64,000 bases of DNA, taken from assembly GCA_016717595.1 (NCBI GenBank), contig JADKFE010000026.1:1-64000 (forward strand), in the 5' to 3' direction. Origin of the DNA: Deltaproteobacteria bacterium (lineage in GTDB: Bacteria > Myxococcota_A > UBA796 > CAJQPC01). Of this stretch, positions 42,163 to 50,794 are shown one piece after another. Position 1 is the first letter of the stretch. Every line of letters starts with the position of its first letter. The notes below the pieces were generated by a model that saw only the letters and a program-made list of their open reading frames with translations, was not told where the DNA came from and did not search any database. The position numbers and the translations under genes are program-made.

Positions 42163-43215
42163 TTAGGCGCCCTGCCCCGCCGCCCGCGGGACGGGCAAGG
42201 GGGAGATCGTCGCCGAGACCAGGCGCTCGTCGATCTTGATCTCGACCGCGTCGCCGGGCTCACCCGCCTCCTTGCGGAGCACGCCGATCGAGACCACCCG
42301 CCCGTCTACCCGGGCCACGGAGGTGATCACGCCGACGACCTTCTCTCCGCGCAAGACCTCGGCGCCGGGCGCCGCCTCGTCGCTCACCAGGGCCGTGAGC
42401 CGCTTGTTCACCTTGCCCATGGTGTCCATGCGGTTGATGATCTCTTGCCCGATGTAGCAGCCCTTGTTGAAGTTGCAGACCCGCTCGCGGATGCCGAGCT
42501 CATGGATGAAGGCGCGCTCGGGCATGTCCTGAGGCCAACGCGGCAGGCCGCGCAGGACCCGTAAGGCGTCGAGGGCGTCGGTCCCGGCGGGGGTGGCCCC
42601 GGCGGCGGTGAGCGCGGCCCAGGCTTCAGCGAAGTGCTCTGCCGCGATCACGAGATCAAAGCCGCCGAGGCCCGTTCGATCGGCGCGGGCGACCAAGCCG
42701 CCGCCCCAGGCGGTGTGGACACGCTCAGGCACGGGGATCCCCGCGGCGCGAAGGATCTCCTCCGCGCGCGGCCCCTGCACGGTGAGCACCCCGAGGGAGT
42801 CGCTGCGATCCCGAAGCTCGATGGGGTCCATGATGATGTAGCGGTCGAGGGTTTCGCTGACCTCGGTGACGTCGGAGCCGTCCATCACCGCGAGCAGCAG
42901 ATCCCGCCGGATGAGGTAGGCATCAAGCATCCCGAAGATCCGGCCCTGTTTGTCGGTGAGCGCGTTGTGGTTGCCGCCGCCCTCGGACAGATCGCGGATG
43001 TTGTTGGTGAACATGGAGTTGCAGAAGCGTGGGGTGTCCGCGCCCTCCAGCTCCAAGACGCCCAGGGGCGAGAGATCGACGATCACCGCGCCGGATCGAG
43101 CGGCGTCGACCTCGGTCTGGAGCGCGCCGAAGCCTCTGGGAATCACCCCGCCGCCCCAGTCTCCCAAGGTGGCGCCCAAGGCCTCAAAGGTGGCGTGAAG
43201 CGGGCTGGTCTTCAT
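42163..43215 (-). CDS. ygfZ: YgfZ/GcvT-family folate-binding protein
   Basis: This 350-residue protein is of the GcvT fold. The YgfZ hallmark K-G-C-[YF]-x-G-Q-E is present as FNKGCYIGQEI. Members use folate to help assemble or repair Fe-S clusters rather than acting in glycine cleavage. N-terminal features SGAVIVDLSPLGVLELEGADTPRFCNSMFTNNI and LTDKQGRIFGMLDAYLIRRD fit the family. The length is typical. The start overlaps the stop of the peroxiredoxin gene (ATGA), so the two are translationally coupled, consistent with oxidative-stress roles. Confidence 0.88.
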   Translation of the reverse strand: MKTSPLHATFEALGATLGDWGGGVIPRGFGALQTEVDAARSGAVIVDLSPLGVLELEGADTPRFCNSMFTNNIRDLSEGGGNHNALTDKQGRIFGMLDAYLIRRDLLLAVMDGSDVTEVSETLDRYIIMDPIELRDRSDSLGVLTVQGPRAEEILRAAGIPVPERVHTAWGGGLVARADRTGLGGFDLVIAAEHFAEAWAALTAAGATPAGTDALDALRVLRGLPRWPQDMPERAFIHELGIRERVCNFNKGCYIGQEIINRMDTMGKVNKRLTALVSDEAAPGAEVLRGEKVVGVITSVARVDGRVVSIGVLRKEAGEPGDAVEIKIDERLVSATISPLPVPRAAGQGA

Positions 43216-43730
43216 GCGGAGGCTCCTTCATTGAGCGCGTCGAGCACCTCTTGGGCGTGGCCTTTGGTGCGCGCGGGGTCGAAGATGTGGGTGATCTGGC
43301 CCTCGGCGTTGACCACGAAGGTGACGCGGCGCGCCATCTTCACCGGGCCGATGCCGCCGAGCACGCCGAACCGTTCGGCGACGACCCCTTGGGTGTCGGC
43401 CAACAGCGGGAACGGCAGCTCGTGGTGCTGGATGAACTTCTTGTGGGCGTCTACGCCGTCGAGCGAGCAGCCGAAGACCTTCACGCCCCGGGCGGTGATG
43501 CGCTCCCACGAGTCGCGGAGATCACAGGCCTGGGCGGTGCAGCCTGGGGTCTCGTCTTTGGGGTAGAAGTAGAGCACCCACGGCTGGCCGCGGAGATCTG
43601 CGACGGAGACGATGCCGCCGTCGGTGGACATGACGCCAAGCTCAGGGGCGAGGTTGCCGGTCTGTAGGTGCGTCGGGCCGCCCATGAGCACCCGTTGAAG
43701 GGAGCTTGAGGCGCGAGAGAAGATCGACAT
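43212..43730 (-). CDS. bcp: peroxiredoxin, BCP type
   Basis: This 172-residue thiol peroxidase has the peroxidatic Cys64 in DETPGCTAQACDLRD, with a second Cys five residues on (Cys69). That is the arrangement of 1-Cys/atypical 2-Cys BCP enzymes. The fold segments LRGQPWVLYFYPKD, GVKVFGCSLDGVDAHKKFIQHHELPFPLLAD and RRVTFVVNAEGQITHIFDP are present. It has an N-terminal extension of about 25 residues. It reduces hydroperoxides and is coupled by ATGA to ygfZ. Confidence 0.92.
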   Translation of the reverse strand: MSIFSRASSSLQRVLMGGPTHLQTGNLAPELGVMSTDGGIVSVADLRGQPWVLYFYPKDETPGCTAQACDLRDSWERITARGVKVFGCSLDGVDAHKKFIQHHELPFPLLADTQGVVAERFGVLGGIGPVKMARRVTFVVNAEGQITHIFDPARTKGHAQEVLDALNEGASA

Positions 43731-43824
43731 GGGCGCGAGCCCTCCGTGGCGACCACGTCTCGCGGCGCCGCGCCGTCTTCCTGCGCACCCCGAGCGGCCG
43801 CGGCAAGCCCTCGCCGAGCACCCC

Positions 43825-44703
43825 TCAGCGCAAGACCGTGAGGAACGGCGGCGCAGGGTTGGAGCAGGCCATACAACGCAGCGCCAAGAGCCAGGTGCCC
43901 TCGTCGGTCAGCCCCCCAAAAGGCTCACCGGCGCCGTTGGTCAAGAGGGAGAGGTCCTGGTCGATGGTCGCGGTGAGCGGGGTGGTGTAGAGGTCATCCA
44001 CGAGCTCCTCAAGGCCCAAGAAGTCGGCCTCCAAGGCCGTGAGATCCTCCGCGTACCAGCCGAGATCAAGGCGATCGATGTCGGACAGGCGGATGGGCAG
44101 ACCGCGCATGTCAACGGTGAGATCCGACCACTCGACGACCTCGCCGTCTAAGGTCACCTCCACAAGGTCCTCGAGCTCTACGTCATACGCGAGGCTCGCC
44201 GAGTCGCTGCTCAGCGCGATCGGCACCTCGGGGCCCCCATCGACGGGGTCGAAAAACATCAACATGCGCGCGCCGGGCACGCCGGTGGTCGAGGCGCTCA
44301 GAAGCCAGGTGCCTCGCCCCGCGGTGACGTCCAGCTCTGGGATCACGCGGTTGCCCAAGAAGTCGAACTCGGAGAGCGTGGCGGTGGTGACGCCATCTTC
44401 AGGGCTCAAGGTGGCGTAGGCCGTGATGTCCGACTGCCGGAGGTCGTCGTCCGCCAAGGCGGCGAGGGTCTCCTCTTGGCTCAGCGCGAGGATCGCGATG
44501 GTGAAGATGTCGATCTCCGTGGAGGGGTCCATCGCGCGGCCCTGGAGGTCTTGGGTGAGCGCGCTCCAGTCCACGACGAGATCGGCGCGGGAGGCGACGG
44601 TGAGGCTCTGGGCGGAGATGGTGCTCGTGAAGTCGTAGTTGTTCTCATCCTGCAGGGACGTGTCGTTTGAGCAGGCCAAGGCCGTCCAGAGGAGGATCAT
44701 CAT
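43825..44703 (-). CDS. putative lipoprotein of unknown function
   Basis: This 292-residue protein has a short lipoprotein signal (MMILLWTALAC, lipobox TALAC). A beta-rich mature part (SADLVVDWSALTQDLQGRAMDPSTEIDIFTIAILALSQEETLAAL, SLAYDVELEDLVEVTLDGEVVEWSDLTVDMRG) ends with cysteines in LRCMACSNPAPPF. No family is recognised. It is probably anchored to the outer membrane. It starts 94 bases after the peroxiredoxin start on the same strand, but as a separate unit. Confidence 0.68.
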   Translation of the reverse strand: MMILLWTALACSNDTSLQDENNYDFTSTISAQSLTVASRADLVVDWSALTQDLQGRAMDPSTEIDIFTIAILALSQEETLAALADDDLRQSDITAYATLSPEDGVTTATLSEFDFLGNRVIPELDVTAGRGTWLLSASTTGVPGARMLMFFDPVDGGPEVPIALSSDSASLAYDVELEDLVEVTLDGEVVEWSDLTVDMRGLPIRLSDIDRLDLGWYAEDLTALEADFLGLEELVDDLYTTPLTATIDQDLSLLTNGAGEPFGGLTDEGTWLLALRCMACSNPAPPFLTVLR

Positions 44704-45086
44704 GGGCGCGGCTCCGAAGGTTCAGGTCAGGCCACGGCGGTGACCTCGAGGGATGCTGCGAAGAAGAATGCGCAGTCTTCTCGCGGCCCGCGCTCACCCA
44801 ACCCAAACTTTACGAGGTCATCACCGCGAGGGCGCTCCTCGGCGCGTGAGGGGGAGGCCCGCGCGGCGACGCGCTCAACGCCCGACGATCGACCTGACCG
44901 CCGCGACGCGCAAGAGCGACGACGCCCTCAGGCGGCCAAACCCTTGGCCAAGCACGGCAGAACGAACAAAAGCCACCTCACCATGAGCGGTGGGGTGGCT
45001 TTTTGCCCGTAGAGCTTGGCCGACACCTTGAACGTCTGCCACGATCGTCGCGGCAGGGCCGAGGTGAATGACCTCCGGTGAGGAGA
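44704..45086. other. 383-base intergenic region
   Basis: Between the lipoprotein start and the rpsR stop I see no gene; the short plus-strand ORFs have no ribosome-binding site or recognisable sequence. The one clear element is the terminator at 44968-45004. The left part should hold the promoter of the lipoprotein gene. Confidence 0.65.
44968..45004 (-). terminator. intrinsic terminator of rpsR (bidirectional)
   Basis: AAAAGCCACCTCACC pairs with GGTGGGGTGGCTTTT (one mismatch) round the six-base loop ATGAGC. There are T-runs on both strands, so it can stop transcription in either direction. It lies 83 bases past the rpsR stop codon. Confidence 0.85.
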
Positions 45087-45296
45087 TCAGTCGGTGCGGC
45101 TGTAGGGGAGCAGCGCGAGGTGACGAGCCCGCTTGATGGCGAGCGTGAGCTGACGCTGCTGCTTGGCGGAGAGCCCTGTGAGCCGCCGGGGGAGGATCTT
45201 CCCGCCTTCGGTCAAGAACTTCTTGAGGGTGTCGGAATCTTTGTAGTCGATCGAGTCGAGCTTGCCGATACGGGACGTACGGCGGGGGCGAGCCAT
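45087..45296 (-). CDS. rpsR: 30S ribosomal protein bS18
   Basis: This 69-residue S18 begins MARPRRTSRIGKLDSIDYKD and has the conserved core LKKFLTEGGKILPRRLTGLSAKQQRQLTLAIKRARHLALLPYS. It binds S6 and the platform of the 30S subunit. An upstream in-frame ATG at 45305 touches GGAGGT directly, whereas ATG 45296 has it nine bases away, so the latter is chosen. It has no zinc-binding cysteines. Neither rpsF nor rplI, its usual neighbours, is adjacent. A hairpin lies in the leader (see next entry). Confidence 0.95.
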   Translation of the reverse strand: MARPRRTSRIGKLDSIDYKDSDTLKKFLTEGGKILPRRLTGLSAKQQRQLTLAIKRARHLALLPYSRTD

Positions 45297-45305
45297 GATG
45301 TTCAT

Positions 45306-45338
45306 ACCTCCACAACCCAGCCTCCTTAGCTTAGGAGG
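45306..45338 (-). promoter_or_regulatory. rpsR leader with SD and competing CCTCC/AGGAGG hairpin
   Basis: On the minus strand CCTCCT (45338-45333) and AGGAGG (45326-45321) can form a 6-bp hairpin. ACCTCC there could instead pair with the true Shine-Dalgarno GGAGGT (45311-45306). This offers two mutually exclusive folds, one freeing and one hiding the ribosome-binding site. Autoregulation by S18 or S6:S18 is an inference. Confidence 0.45.
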
Positions 45339-45404
45339 TTGAGTCGGGCAAGGGTGGGGAGCGAGATAGATTGTGAGGTAGACGTGTGCGCGGAGGCGCG
45401 CGGG

Positions 45405-45824
45405 TTAGCCCGCCTCCAGCGTGTCGCGCAGGCTGTTTAGCGCGCGGCGCCATGTGTCGTCGAGGGCTTGACGAGACTCTTCGTTCTCAAGGAGCTCACC
45501 TTGGCTCTGAACGAGGCTCAGGCGGGTCTCCGCGCCGTCAACAGCGAGGTTGAAGACGATCCGAGAGCCGCGCGTCGGCGCGGGGCTGCGGGCGTCCCAG
45601 GCGATCTCGATGCGTGAGGTGGGCCGGAAGATGTGCAAGATGCCGACCTCCTCCACGGGCTCACCGTCGTCGCCTTCTGTCGTGAGGGTGACCCGACCGC
45701 CGCTGCGGGCGTCAAATCGGGCCGCGTCGGCGTACCAGGACGTCCAACCCTCGGCCGTCGTGATCATCCGCCAGACCGCGCGGATCGGCGCGGCGATGTT
45801 GATTTGCCGCCGGATGGACGACAT
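45405..45824 (-). CDS. SRPBCC/AHSA1-type protein
   Basis: This 139-residue helix-grip protein starts SSIRRQINIAAPIRAVWRMITTAEGWTSWYADAARFDARSGGRVTLTTEG and ends with a long C-terminal helix (SRQALDDTWRRALNSLRDTLEAG). This is the pattern of AHSA1-like START-fold proteins that bind hydrophobic ligands. ATG 45824 is chosen; the much longer ORF to 46886 runs antisense to the FG-GAP lipoprotein gene. It lies 109 bases upstream of rpsR. The ligand is unknown. Confidence 0.82.
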   Translation of the reverse strand: MSSIRRQINIAAPIRAVWRMITTAEGWTSWYADAARFDARSGGRVTLTTEGDDGEPVEEVGILHIFRPTSRIEIAWDARSPAPTRGSRIVFNLAVDGAETRLSLVQSQGELLENEESRQALDDTWRRALNSLRDTLEAG

Positions 45825-45905
45825 AAAGGGCTCCTCAGGATGCGTGAAGGACCACGCGCGGCACATCACTACCCCATCGTGGATGTCGCGGCTATCCTGG
45901 GAGCC

Positions 45906-46922
45906 ATGCTGAACGCCCAGAATCCCCCTGCCCTGCTGTTGTTGCTGTCCTTCGTGCTGGGCGTCGGCTGCCGTGACCGCGACGGGGCGAAGGAGGACAC
46001 GACGGTGGACTCCGCGCCAAAACCGACGCCGTTCGGGCGTTGGGAGGGCGTGACCGCGGCAGGTGGGCTGGGCACGAGCCTCGCGGCGGGCGGCGGGACA
46101 CGCTACGCGGCGGCGCCTTGGGCGGAAGGCGGCGCGGTGTGGCTCCTCGGCGCGGAGGATCAACTTGAGCGTGTGGGCGGGGCGGTGAGCGGCGCCTTCG
46201 GGCGGGGCCTGGCGGTGCATGACGGGGTGTTGGCCGTCGGCGCGCCCCTCGCGGAGTCGGGGAGCGGGCTCTTGTGGCGCGACGGCGCCCTGACGCCGGG
46301 GGCCGCGGGCGAGCTTCTGGGCGCCATGGTGCGCTCGACCGCCCTGGGGCTTGTGGTGAGCGCACAAGGCGGCGCGCGGCGCGATGAGGAGCGCTTCGCC
46401 CTCGGCGTGCGGGTGACCGACGCGGCGGCGCTCCAAGATCGGCTGATCCTCGGCGCGCCGAGCGCTGAGCACGCGGTCTATGACGCCCAGGACGGGGTGG
46501 GCATCGCCCGACTGAGCCTGCAGGACGAGGCGGGCGCGGCGATCTGCGCGGCGGATCTTGATCTGGACGGCGCGGACGAGCTCGCCGTCGGCGCGCCGGG
46601 GCTTGGCGTCGTCGTCGTGCTGGAGGCTGGCGCGGGCTCGCTCGCTGAGGGGCGGCTGATTCAAGGGAGCGGCGGTCGGTTTGGCCAGTCCATCGGCTGC
46701 GGCGCCGGGCTGTTGGTGATCGGCGCCCCTTTGGAGGGGGACGGGCAGCGGGGCGCGGTCTACGCCGTCGAGGCGGGCTCCGACACGCTCGTCTCGTTGG
46801 GGAGTGGAGAGACCGACGGCGCTGAGCTCGGCGCGGCGGTGCTCGTCGAGGCCGACGGCGCGGTGTTGGCCGGGGCGCCAGGGCACGCAGGGGGCGCGGG
46901 GCTCGTGGTGCAGCTCCGCTGA
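45906..46922 (+). CDS. FG-GAP/integrin-alpha-like beta-propeller lipoprotein
   Basis: This 338-residue protein has a lipoprotein signal (MLNAQNPPALLLLLSFVLGVGC). It carries repeated propeller blades with Gly-Ala-Pro motifs (LAVGAPLAES, LILGAPSAEH, ELAVGAPGLGV, LLVIGAPLEGDG, VLAGAPGHAGG). Such VGAP/FG-GAP repeats bind calcium and are found in surface adhesins. It is probably outer-membrane anchored. It is divergent from the SRPBCC gene, with the promoters in the 81-base gap, and convergent with the zinc-ribbon gene. Confidence 0.8.
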   Translation: MLNAQNPPALLLLLSFVLGVGCRDRDGAKEDTTVDSAPKPTPFGRWEGVTAAGGLGTSLAAGGGTRYAAAPWAEGGAVWLLGAEDQLERVGGAVSGAFGRGLAVHDGVLAVGAPLAESGSGLLWRDGALTPGAAGELLGAMVRSTALGLVVSAQGGARRDEERFALGVRVTDAAALQDRLILGAPSAEHAVYDAQDGVGIARLSLQDEAGAAICAADLDLDGADELAVGAPGLGVVVVLEAGAGSLAEGRLIQGSGGRFGQSIGCGAGLLVIGAPLEGDGQRGAVYAVEAGSDTLVSLGSGETDGAELGAAVLVEADGAVLAGAPGHAGGAGLVVQLR

Positions 46923-46936
46923 GGCGTAAGGCGGGC

Positions 46937-47491
46937 TCAGCCGCGTGAGGGGATCACCCGCGGCAGACCGCCAAAGAGCTCGTCAAAGCCAGGGATCTCC
47001 CCGGTCTCCAGATCGGGGGCGCCGACGTCACGAAGCTCGACGGCGTATCGCGCCGGGGCGGCCTCGGGGGCGTAGTGCAGGGCCTCTAAGCGGGTTTTGG
47101 CGTTACACCCGGCGCAATGAAGCTCTGTCCCCTCCCCGGCTCGCCAGCGTTGGATCGCCGCGCTGAGCTCACGCGCGAGGCCGACGCCGCAGGCCGGGCA
47201 ACGAACGGCGTAGCCGCCTTGCCGGTTGCCGTACACCGTCGGCGCCGGGGGGCGATCGACCCGCCACGCGACGAATCCCCCCGCCACGAGACGCGCCGCG
47301 GCCGGACCCGGCGCGCCGTCCGCGGCGAAGATCCCCGCTTGAATGAGCTCCGCGACGCCCGCATGAAGGGCGGGCTCATCCAGGCGCCGCTCGGGATCCG
47401 CGGGCAACAGGTAGAGGTTCAGGCGATGGGTGGGCCGACGTGAAGAGATGGCGCGCTCCAGATCCCCTCTCCAGCCACGAGCGGGGTACAC
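46937..47491 (-). CDS. zinc-ribbon-like protein of unknown function
   Basis: This protein of about 184 residues contains HRLNLYLLPADPERRLDEPALHAGVAELIQAG. It has two CxxC knuckles: VRCPACGVGLAREL and LHCAGCNAKTRLEALHY. It likely binds zinc. The ORF is open to 47677, but the part beyond about 47500 is antisense to the short plus-strand gene at 47501. GTG 47491 is therefore the best-placed start, though no Shine-Dalgarno is convincing. I recognise no family. Confidence 0.5.
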   Translation of the reverse strand: MYPARGWRGDLERAISSRRPTHRLNLYLLPADPERRLDEPALHAGVAELIQAGIFAADGAPGPAAARLVAGGFVAWRVDRPPAPTVYGNRQGGYAVRCPACGVGLARELSAAIQRWRAGEGTELHCAGCNAKTRLEALHYAPEAAPARYAVELRDVGAPDLETGEIPGFDELFGGLPRVIPSRG

Positions 47492-47500
47492 TCCAAAGGT

Positions 47501-47774
47501 ATGCGCCACGACCCCTTCGTGCTCAACGGTCCACCCCAGATCGCCCCTGTGGATGGGGAGCTGCCACCGCCGCTGCGGCTGGTCGAAGAGGATGACGATC
47601 TCCTCTACGCCCCGCCCAAGCCGCGCTGGGTGCGGATCGGCGCGGCGCTTCTGGCGATCTTTCGGCATCGCCAGCACGCTCTCTACGATCGCGACGATGG
47701 GGCGCTATTCGCCGCTGCACGACGCCGGGGACTGGGCGCTCTTCCACCGGCTGACCCAGGCCCCGGGCCGCTGA
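47501..47774 (+). CDS. short protein of unknown function, apparent frameshift
   Basis: ATG 47501 is preceded by AAAGGT. The protein reads MRHDPFVLNGPPQIAPVDGE to IFRHRQHALYDRDDG. The deposited frame then becomes Ala/Arg-rich. Removing one G from the GGGG run at 47699-47702 continues as RYSPLHDAGDWALFHRLTQAPGR and stops at 47774. The repaired product is about 90 residues. No family is recognised. It is divergent from the zinc-ribbon gene and convergent with the ferredoxin gene. Confidence 0.45.
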
Positions 47775-47794
47775 TGTCGCGCGTGGCGCCTCGC

Positions 47795-48217
47795 TCAGCG
47801 GGCCAAGAAGTAGTCGGGGATCTGCACCTCAACGGGGCCTTGGGCCTTCGCTTGGCAGGCGAGACGGTGCCCACGCTTCGCGGCCTCGGCGCCTAGGGTG
47901 ATCTCCTCGTTCATCTGAACCGGGCTCAGGTGCTCTGCGCCGGAGACGACGAACACCCGGCAGGTGCCACAGGAGCAATGCCCGCCGCAGAAGTGGTCGA
48001 GGTCCACCTTGAGCTCTCGCGCGGCGGCGAGGATCGTGGTGCCAAAGACCACCTCCCCTGACTTTTTCCCTTGGAAAGAGACCGGGACGAGGTCGCCCTC
48101 ACGAAACGCGGAGCGTGGGCCGAAGACACGCGCGCGGACACGATCGCGGACGTCACGGGCGACGTCGCGAAACCTCTGGCGCACAAGCTCGGCGGGGGTC
48201 TTCTTGGGGAGGGGCAC
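47795..48217 (-). CDS. [2Fe-2S] ferredoxin
   Basis: This 140-residue electron carrier has ligands in FCGGHCSCGTC (C-x4-C-x2-C, with the spacing of plant-type ferredoxins) and the fourth Cys in HRLACQ. Upstream FREGDLVPVSFQGKKSGEVVFGTTILAAARELKVDLDH is the beta-grasp. GTG 48217 is chosen; an ATG at 48256 is possible, but neither has a clear Shine-Dalgarno. An Arg-rich N-terminus (LVRQRFRDVARDVRDRVRARVFG) precedes the fold. It is divergent from the ECF sigma gene, and a partner reductase is not nearby. Confidence 0.82.
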   Translation of the reverse strand: MPLPKKTPAELVRQRFRDVARDVRDRVRARVFGPRSAFREGDLVPVSFQGKKSGEVVFGTTILAAARELKVDLDHFCGGHCSCGTCRVFVVSGAEHLSPVQMNEEITLGAEAAKRGHRLACQAKAQGPVEVQIPDYFLAR

Positions 48218-48301
48218 GACGGCAGCATAGGACCAAAGTGGGGCCCATGTCACCATGGGCTCGCGACGTTATTGATCCGGCGTCATCCACCGTGAAGCGG
48301 C

Positions 48302-48925
48302 ATGAACCTCTCGACCCAACATCCCCCGAACCACCTCGCCGAGCTCGACGACGCTGATCTTGTCGAGGCGACCTTGCGTGGGGACTACGGCGCCTTTGAG
48401 CAGCTCTTCTTGCGGCACTCCGATCGTGTCTACAGCGTCGCGATGGGCATCCTGCGCGACGAGGCCGAGGCCCAGGACGCGCTGCAAGAGACCTTCCTCT
48501 CCGCGTTCCGCAAGCTCTCTAGCTTTCGGCGCGAGTCACCCTTTCGGGCGTGGCTCCTGCGGATCACGACGAACACCTGCCTGATGCGCCTGCGGTCTCG
48601 GCGGCGGCGCCCCGAGGTGCCGTTGGAGGTGCGCTCGCCGAGCTTCGCCGACGATGGGCACTTTGAGCGCGCCGTCGTGGACTGGTCCCCCCTGGCCGAG
48701 AAGGCCCTGGAGGATCACGAGCTCGGCGAGCGCCTGCGCGCCGCGGTGGAGGAGCTGCCCGAGAAGTACCGGGTCGTGCTCATGCTCGCCGACTACGAGC
48801 ACCTCTCGATGCAGGAGATCGCCGAGCTCCTGCACCTCACCGTGCCCGCGGTGAAGACGCGCCTTCACAGGGCGAGGCTCGGTGTACGTGAGGCCGTGAC
48901 CGACTATCTCGACGGGAGAACCTGA
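48302..48925 (+). CDS. ECF-type RNA polymerase sigma factor
   Basis: This 207-residue sigma-70 protein has only regions 2 and 4. Region 2 is DYGAFEQLFLRHSDRVYSVAMGILRDEAEAQDALQETFLSAFRKL...FRAWLLRITTNTCLMRLRSRRRR. Region 4 is LPEKYRVVLMLADYEHLSMQEIAELLHLTVPAVKTRLHRARLGVRE. This is the extracytoplasmic-function class. The next gene is its anti-sigma factor, joined by TGATG. It may drive the TonB-Tat-envelope genes that follow, which is inference from order only. Confidence 0.94.
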   Translation: MNLSTQHPPNHLAELDDADLVEATLRGDYGAFEQLFLRHSDRVYSVAMGILRDEAEAQDALQETFLSAFRKLSSFRRESPFRAWLLRITTNTCLMRLRSRRRRPEVPLEVRSPSFADDGHFERAVVDWSPLAEKALEDHELGERLRAAVEELPEKYRVVLMLADYEHLSMQEIAELLHLTVPAVKTRLHRARLGVREAVTDYLDGRT

Positions 48926-49191
48926 TGTCCAAGACCTGCTCTGGCCTGTCCTTGACGCTTCGATGTCGAGAGATCTCAAGCTCGATGCTCGATTATTTGG
49001 ACGGATCTCTCCCCCCTGAGGAGATGTTGATGATCTCGGAGCACATGCGGCTGTGCCCCGACTGCGCCTGCTTTAAGGCCACCTACGTCGCCACCACAGA
49101 CCTTTGCGCGAAGGCGTTCTCACGCGCCCTCACCGACACGCAGCGGGAGCAGCTCTGCACGAAGCTGCGCGAGGCGCTGCGAACCGCCTGA
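48925..49191 (+). CDS. zinc-finger anti-sigma factor
   Basis: This 88-residue protein has the HxxxCxxC motif of ZAS/zf-HC2 anti-sigma factors in EHMRLCPDC (His40, Cys44, Cys47), with further cysteines before and after. No TM helix follows, so it is a cytoplasmic, possibly redox-responsive, anti-sigma factor that would hold the preceding ECF sigma. Its ATG overlaps the sigma stop by one base. Confidence 0.85.
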   Translation: MSKTCSGLSLTLRCREISSSMLDYLDGSLPPEEMLMISEHMRLCPDCACFKATYVATTDLCAKAFSRALTDTQREQLCTKLREALRTA

Positions 49192-49216
49192 CCGGAGGAA
49201 AAACCGGCTCTTTTTT
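49192..49216 (+). terminator. weak terminator-like element
   Basis: CCGG (49192-49195) and CCGG (49204-49207) could form a short 4-bp stem, followed by CTC and six T residues, directly after the anti-sigma stop codon. The stem is too short to be sure. Confidence 0.3.
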
Positions 49217-49270
49217 GTGATCCAAAGCCCGCCGTGTTTGATCTATGGTGGGCAGGCGAGGAGGTGTAGG

Positions 49271-50728
49271 TTGGCGCAGGGTCACGGTCTTGGAGCACGA
49301 CCCAAGCCATCCATGTTGCGCTGGGGGGTGAGCACGGCGACGGCGGTGACGGCCCACGGCCTCCTGCTGATCTTGCCCAGCTTCGCGGACACGCCCCCCA
49401 AGGCCTCACCCAGCCCGGCGCCCGCGGTCACGCTCACGCTGGTGGCCTTGGCGCCGCCGCAGGCCGAGGCGGCAAAAGAGTCGCGGGAGACCACGGCAAC
49501 TCCTGTGGATGACGCGGCGCCGGTTCTTGCGCCAGATCCCGTTGATGAGGCGATCGTTGACGCCGAGCTCCCCGCCGCCGAGCTCCCCGACGCCACCAAG
49601 CCGCGCCGCCTGGTCGTGCTGGGCGAGGGCCCGGTTCTCCCCGATCCAGTCCGCGCCGAGCACTTCGCCCAGCGCGCCCAGCACGCCGAGGCCGACACAC
49701 GCGCCGAGGATGAGCTGCCCACGGAGATTGTGGACGAGGCGAACACCCCTGGCGTCGTCGCGAGCACCGGCGCCCGGGCCCAGCGGGTGAACACCGCCCG
49801 CGAAGACCCTCAGGAGCGTCGCGGCGAAGACATCGCCGACGCCGGGGAGGGTGACGATCGCCTCAGCCCCAAGGCCGCCACGGGCGCCGCCACAGACGGC
49901 CAAGCCAACCAAGAAGCGGTGCGCCCCCCTGAAGAGCGCGTGAAGGACGCCTCTTTGGCGACGAACGACGCCGCGGAAGACGCCGCTGAAGATCCCTCCG
50001 ACGAGCAGACCGACGCCCTCGCCCAGCTCATCGCCCCGGAGCCGCCGCGCCCGCCGACGCCCTCACGCCCCGCAGTGGCCGACCGGGACGCGCCGCCGCC
50101 TGCGCCCAGCGGTGAGCGCCCCGTCGGGGAGCGCCTTCAGGCCCCCGCGCCTCCACCAGCCCCGGAGACCGCCGCGCCACCGCCGCCGCCGCCTCCGGCG
50201 AGCCCCCAGTCCGCGCCGATCGCCGAGCGCCTGGGCCCGGCGAACCCCGGGCAGACCGATGGTGACGGCGACGGTGAGGGCGGACGCAGCGCGCGGCCCG
50301 ACGAGCCCATCATCACCCTGCCCGGCGAGCCCCACGTCGCCGGAGCGGGCGCACCGTCGAGCCCCGCCGCCCGCCTCGATCTCCAGACGGGCGAGGTGAG
50401 CCAGGTCTCCACCGTCGCCGATCCCCTCGCGATCTGGCTCGGCGAGGTCCACAAGGTCGCGCGGGTAGGCTTCTCCGAGGCGATGCCGGTGCAGCTCAAG
50501 CTCGACGGGGTCGAGGGCTCGGCGGAGGTCTACTTCTGCGTGAGCCGCCGGGGCAAGGTCTGGGAGGCCACCTTGACCGAGTCGAGCGGCGTCGATGGCC
50601 TAGACAACGCCGCGCTCTCCGCCCTGCCCGACCGAGTGCCGCGCCCGCCTGAGGAGGCTGAGCTGCGGGGTTTAGGCGCCTGTTACACCCACGCGATCAA
50701 CTTTGTGCAGGTGAACGACCGCCGATAG
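49271..50728 (+). CDS. TonB-family protein with long Pro/Ala-rich region
   Basis: This protein of about 485 residues starts at TTG 49271, which has GAGGAGG upstream; ATG 49313 is an alternative. An N-terminal TM helix (STATAVTAHGLLLILPSF) precedes an extended Pro/Ala/Asp/Glu-rich periplasmic spacer. The C-terminal domain (GSAEVYFCVSRRGKVWEATLTESSGVDGLDNAALSAL) is TonB-like. TonB proteins carry proton-motive energy to outer-membrane partners; Myxococcota use TonB-like proteins also in gliding and secretion. It lies upstream of a second TonB-type gene and tatBC. Confidence 0.82.
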   Translation: MAQGHGLGARPKPSMLRWGVSTATAVTAHGLLLILPSFADTPPKASPSPAPAVTLTLVALAPPQAEAAKESRETTATPVDDAAPVLAPDPVDEAIVDAELPAAELPDATKPRRLVVLGEGPVLPDPVRAEHFAQRAQHAEADTRAEDELPTEIVDEANTPGVVASTGARAQRVNTAREDPQERRGEDIADAGEGDDRLSPKAATGAATDGQANQEAVRPPEERVKDASLATNDAAEDAAEDPSDEQTDALAQLIAPEPPRPPTPSRPAVADRDAPPPAPSGERPVGERLQAPAPPPAPETAAPPPPPPPASPQSAPIAERLGPANPGQTDGDGDGEGGRSARPDEPIITLPGEPHVAGAGAPSSPAARLDLQTGEVSQVSTVADPLAIWLGEVHKVARVGFSEAMPVQLKLDGVEGSAEVYFCVSRRGKVWEATLTESSGVDGLDNAALSALPDRVPRPPEEAELRGLGACYTHAINFVQVNDRR

Positions 50729-50794
50729 CGCCCGCTCACCGCGTCCTCGCTTGCCGCGAGGGGGGGCCGGTGTCAAAGTGAGGGTTGGAGAGGC

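Noticed and set aside
45825..46886. N-terminal extension of the SRPBCC protein
   Set aside because: It is antisense to the FG-GAP lipoprotein and has low-complexity composition; the family start is at 45824.
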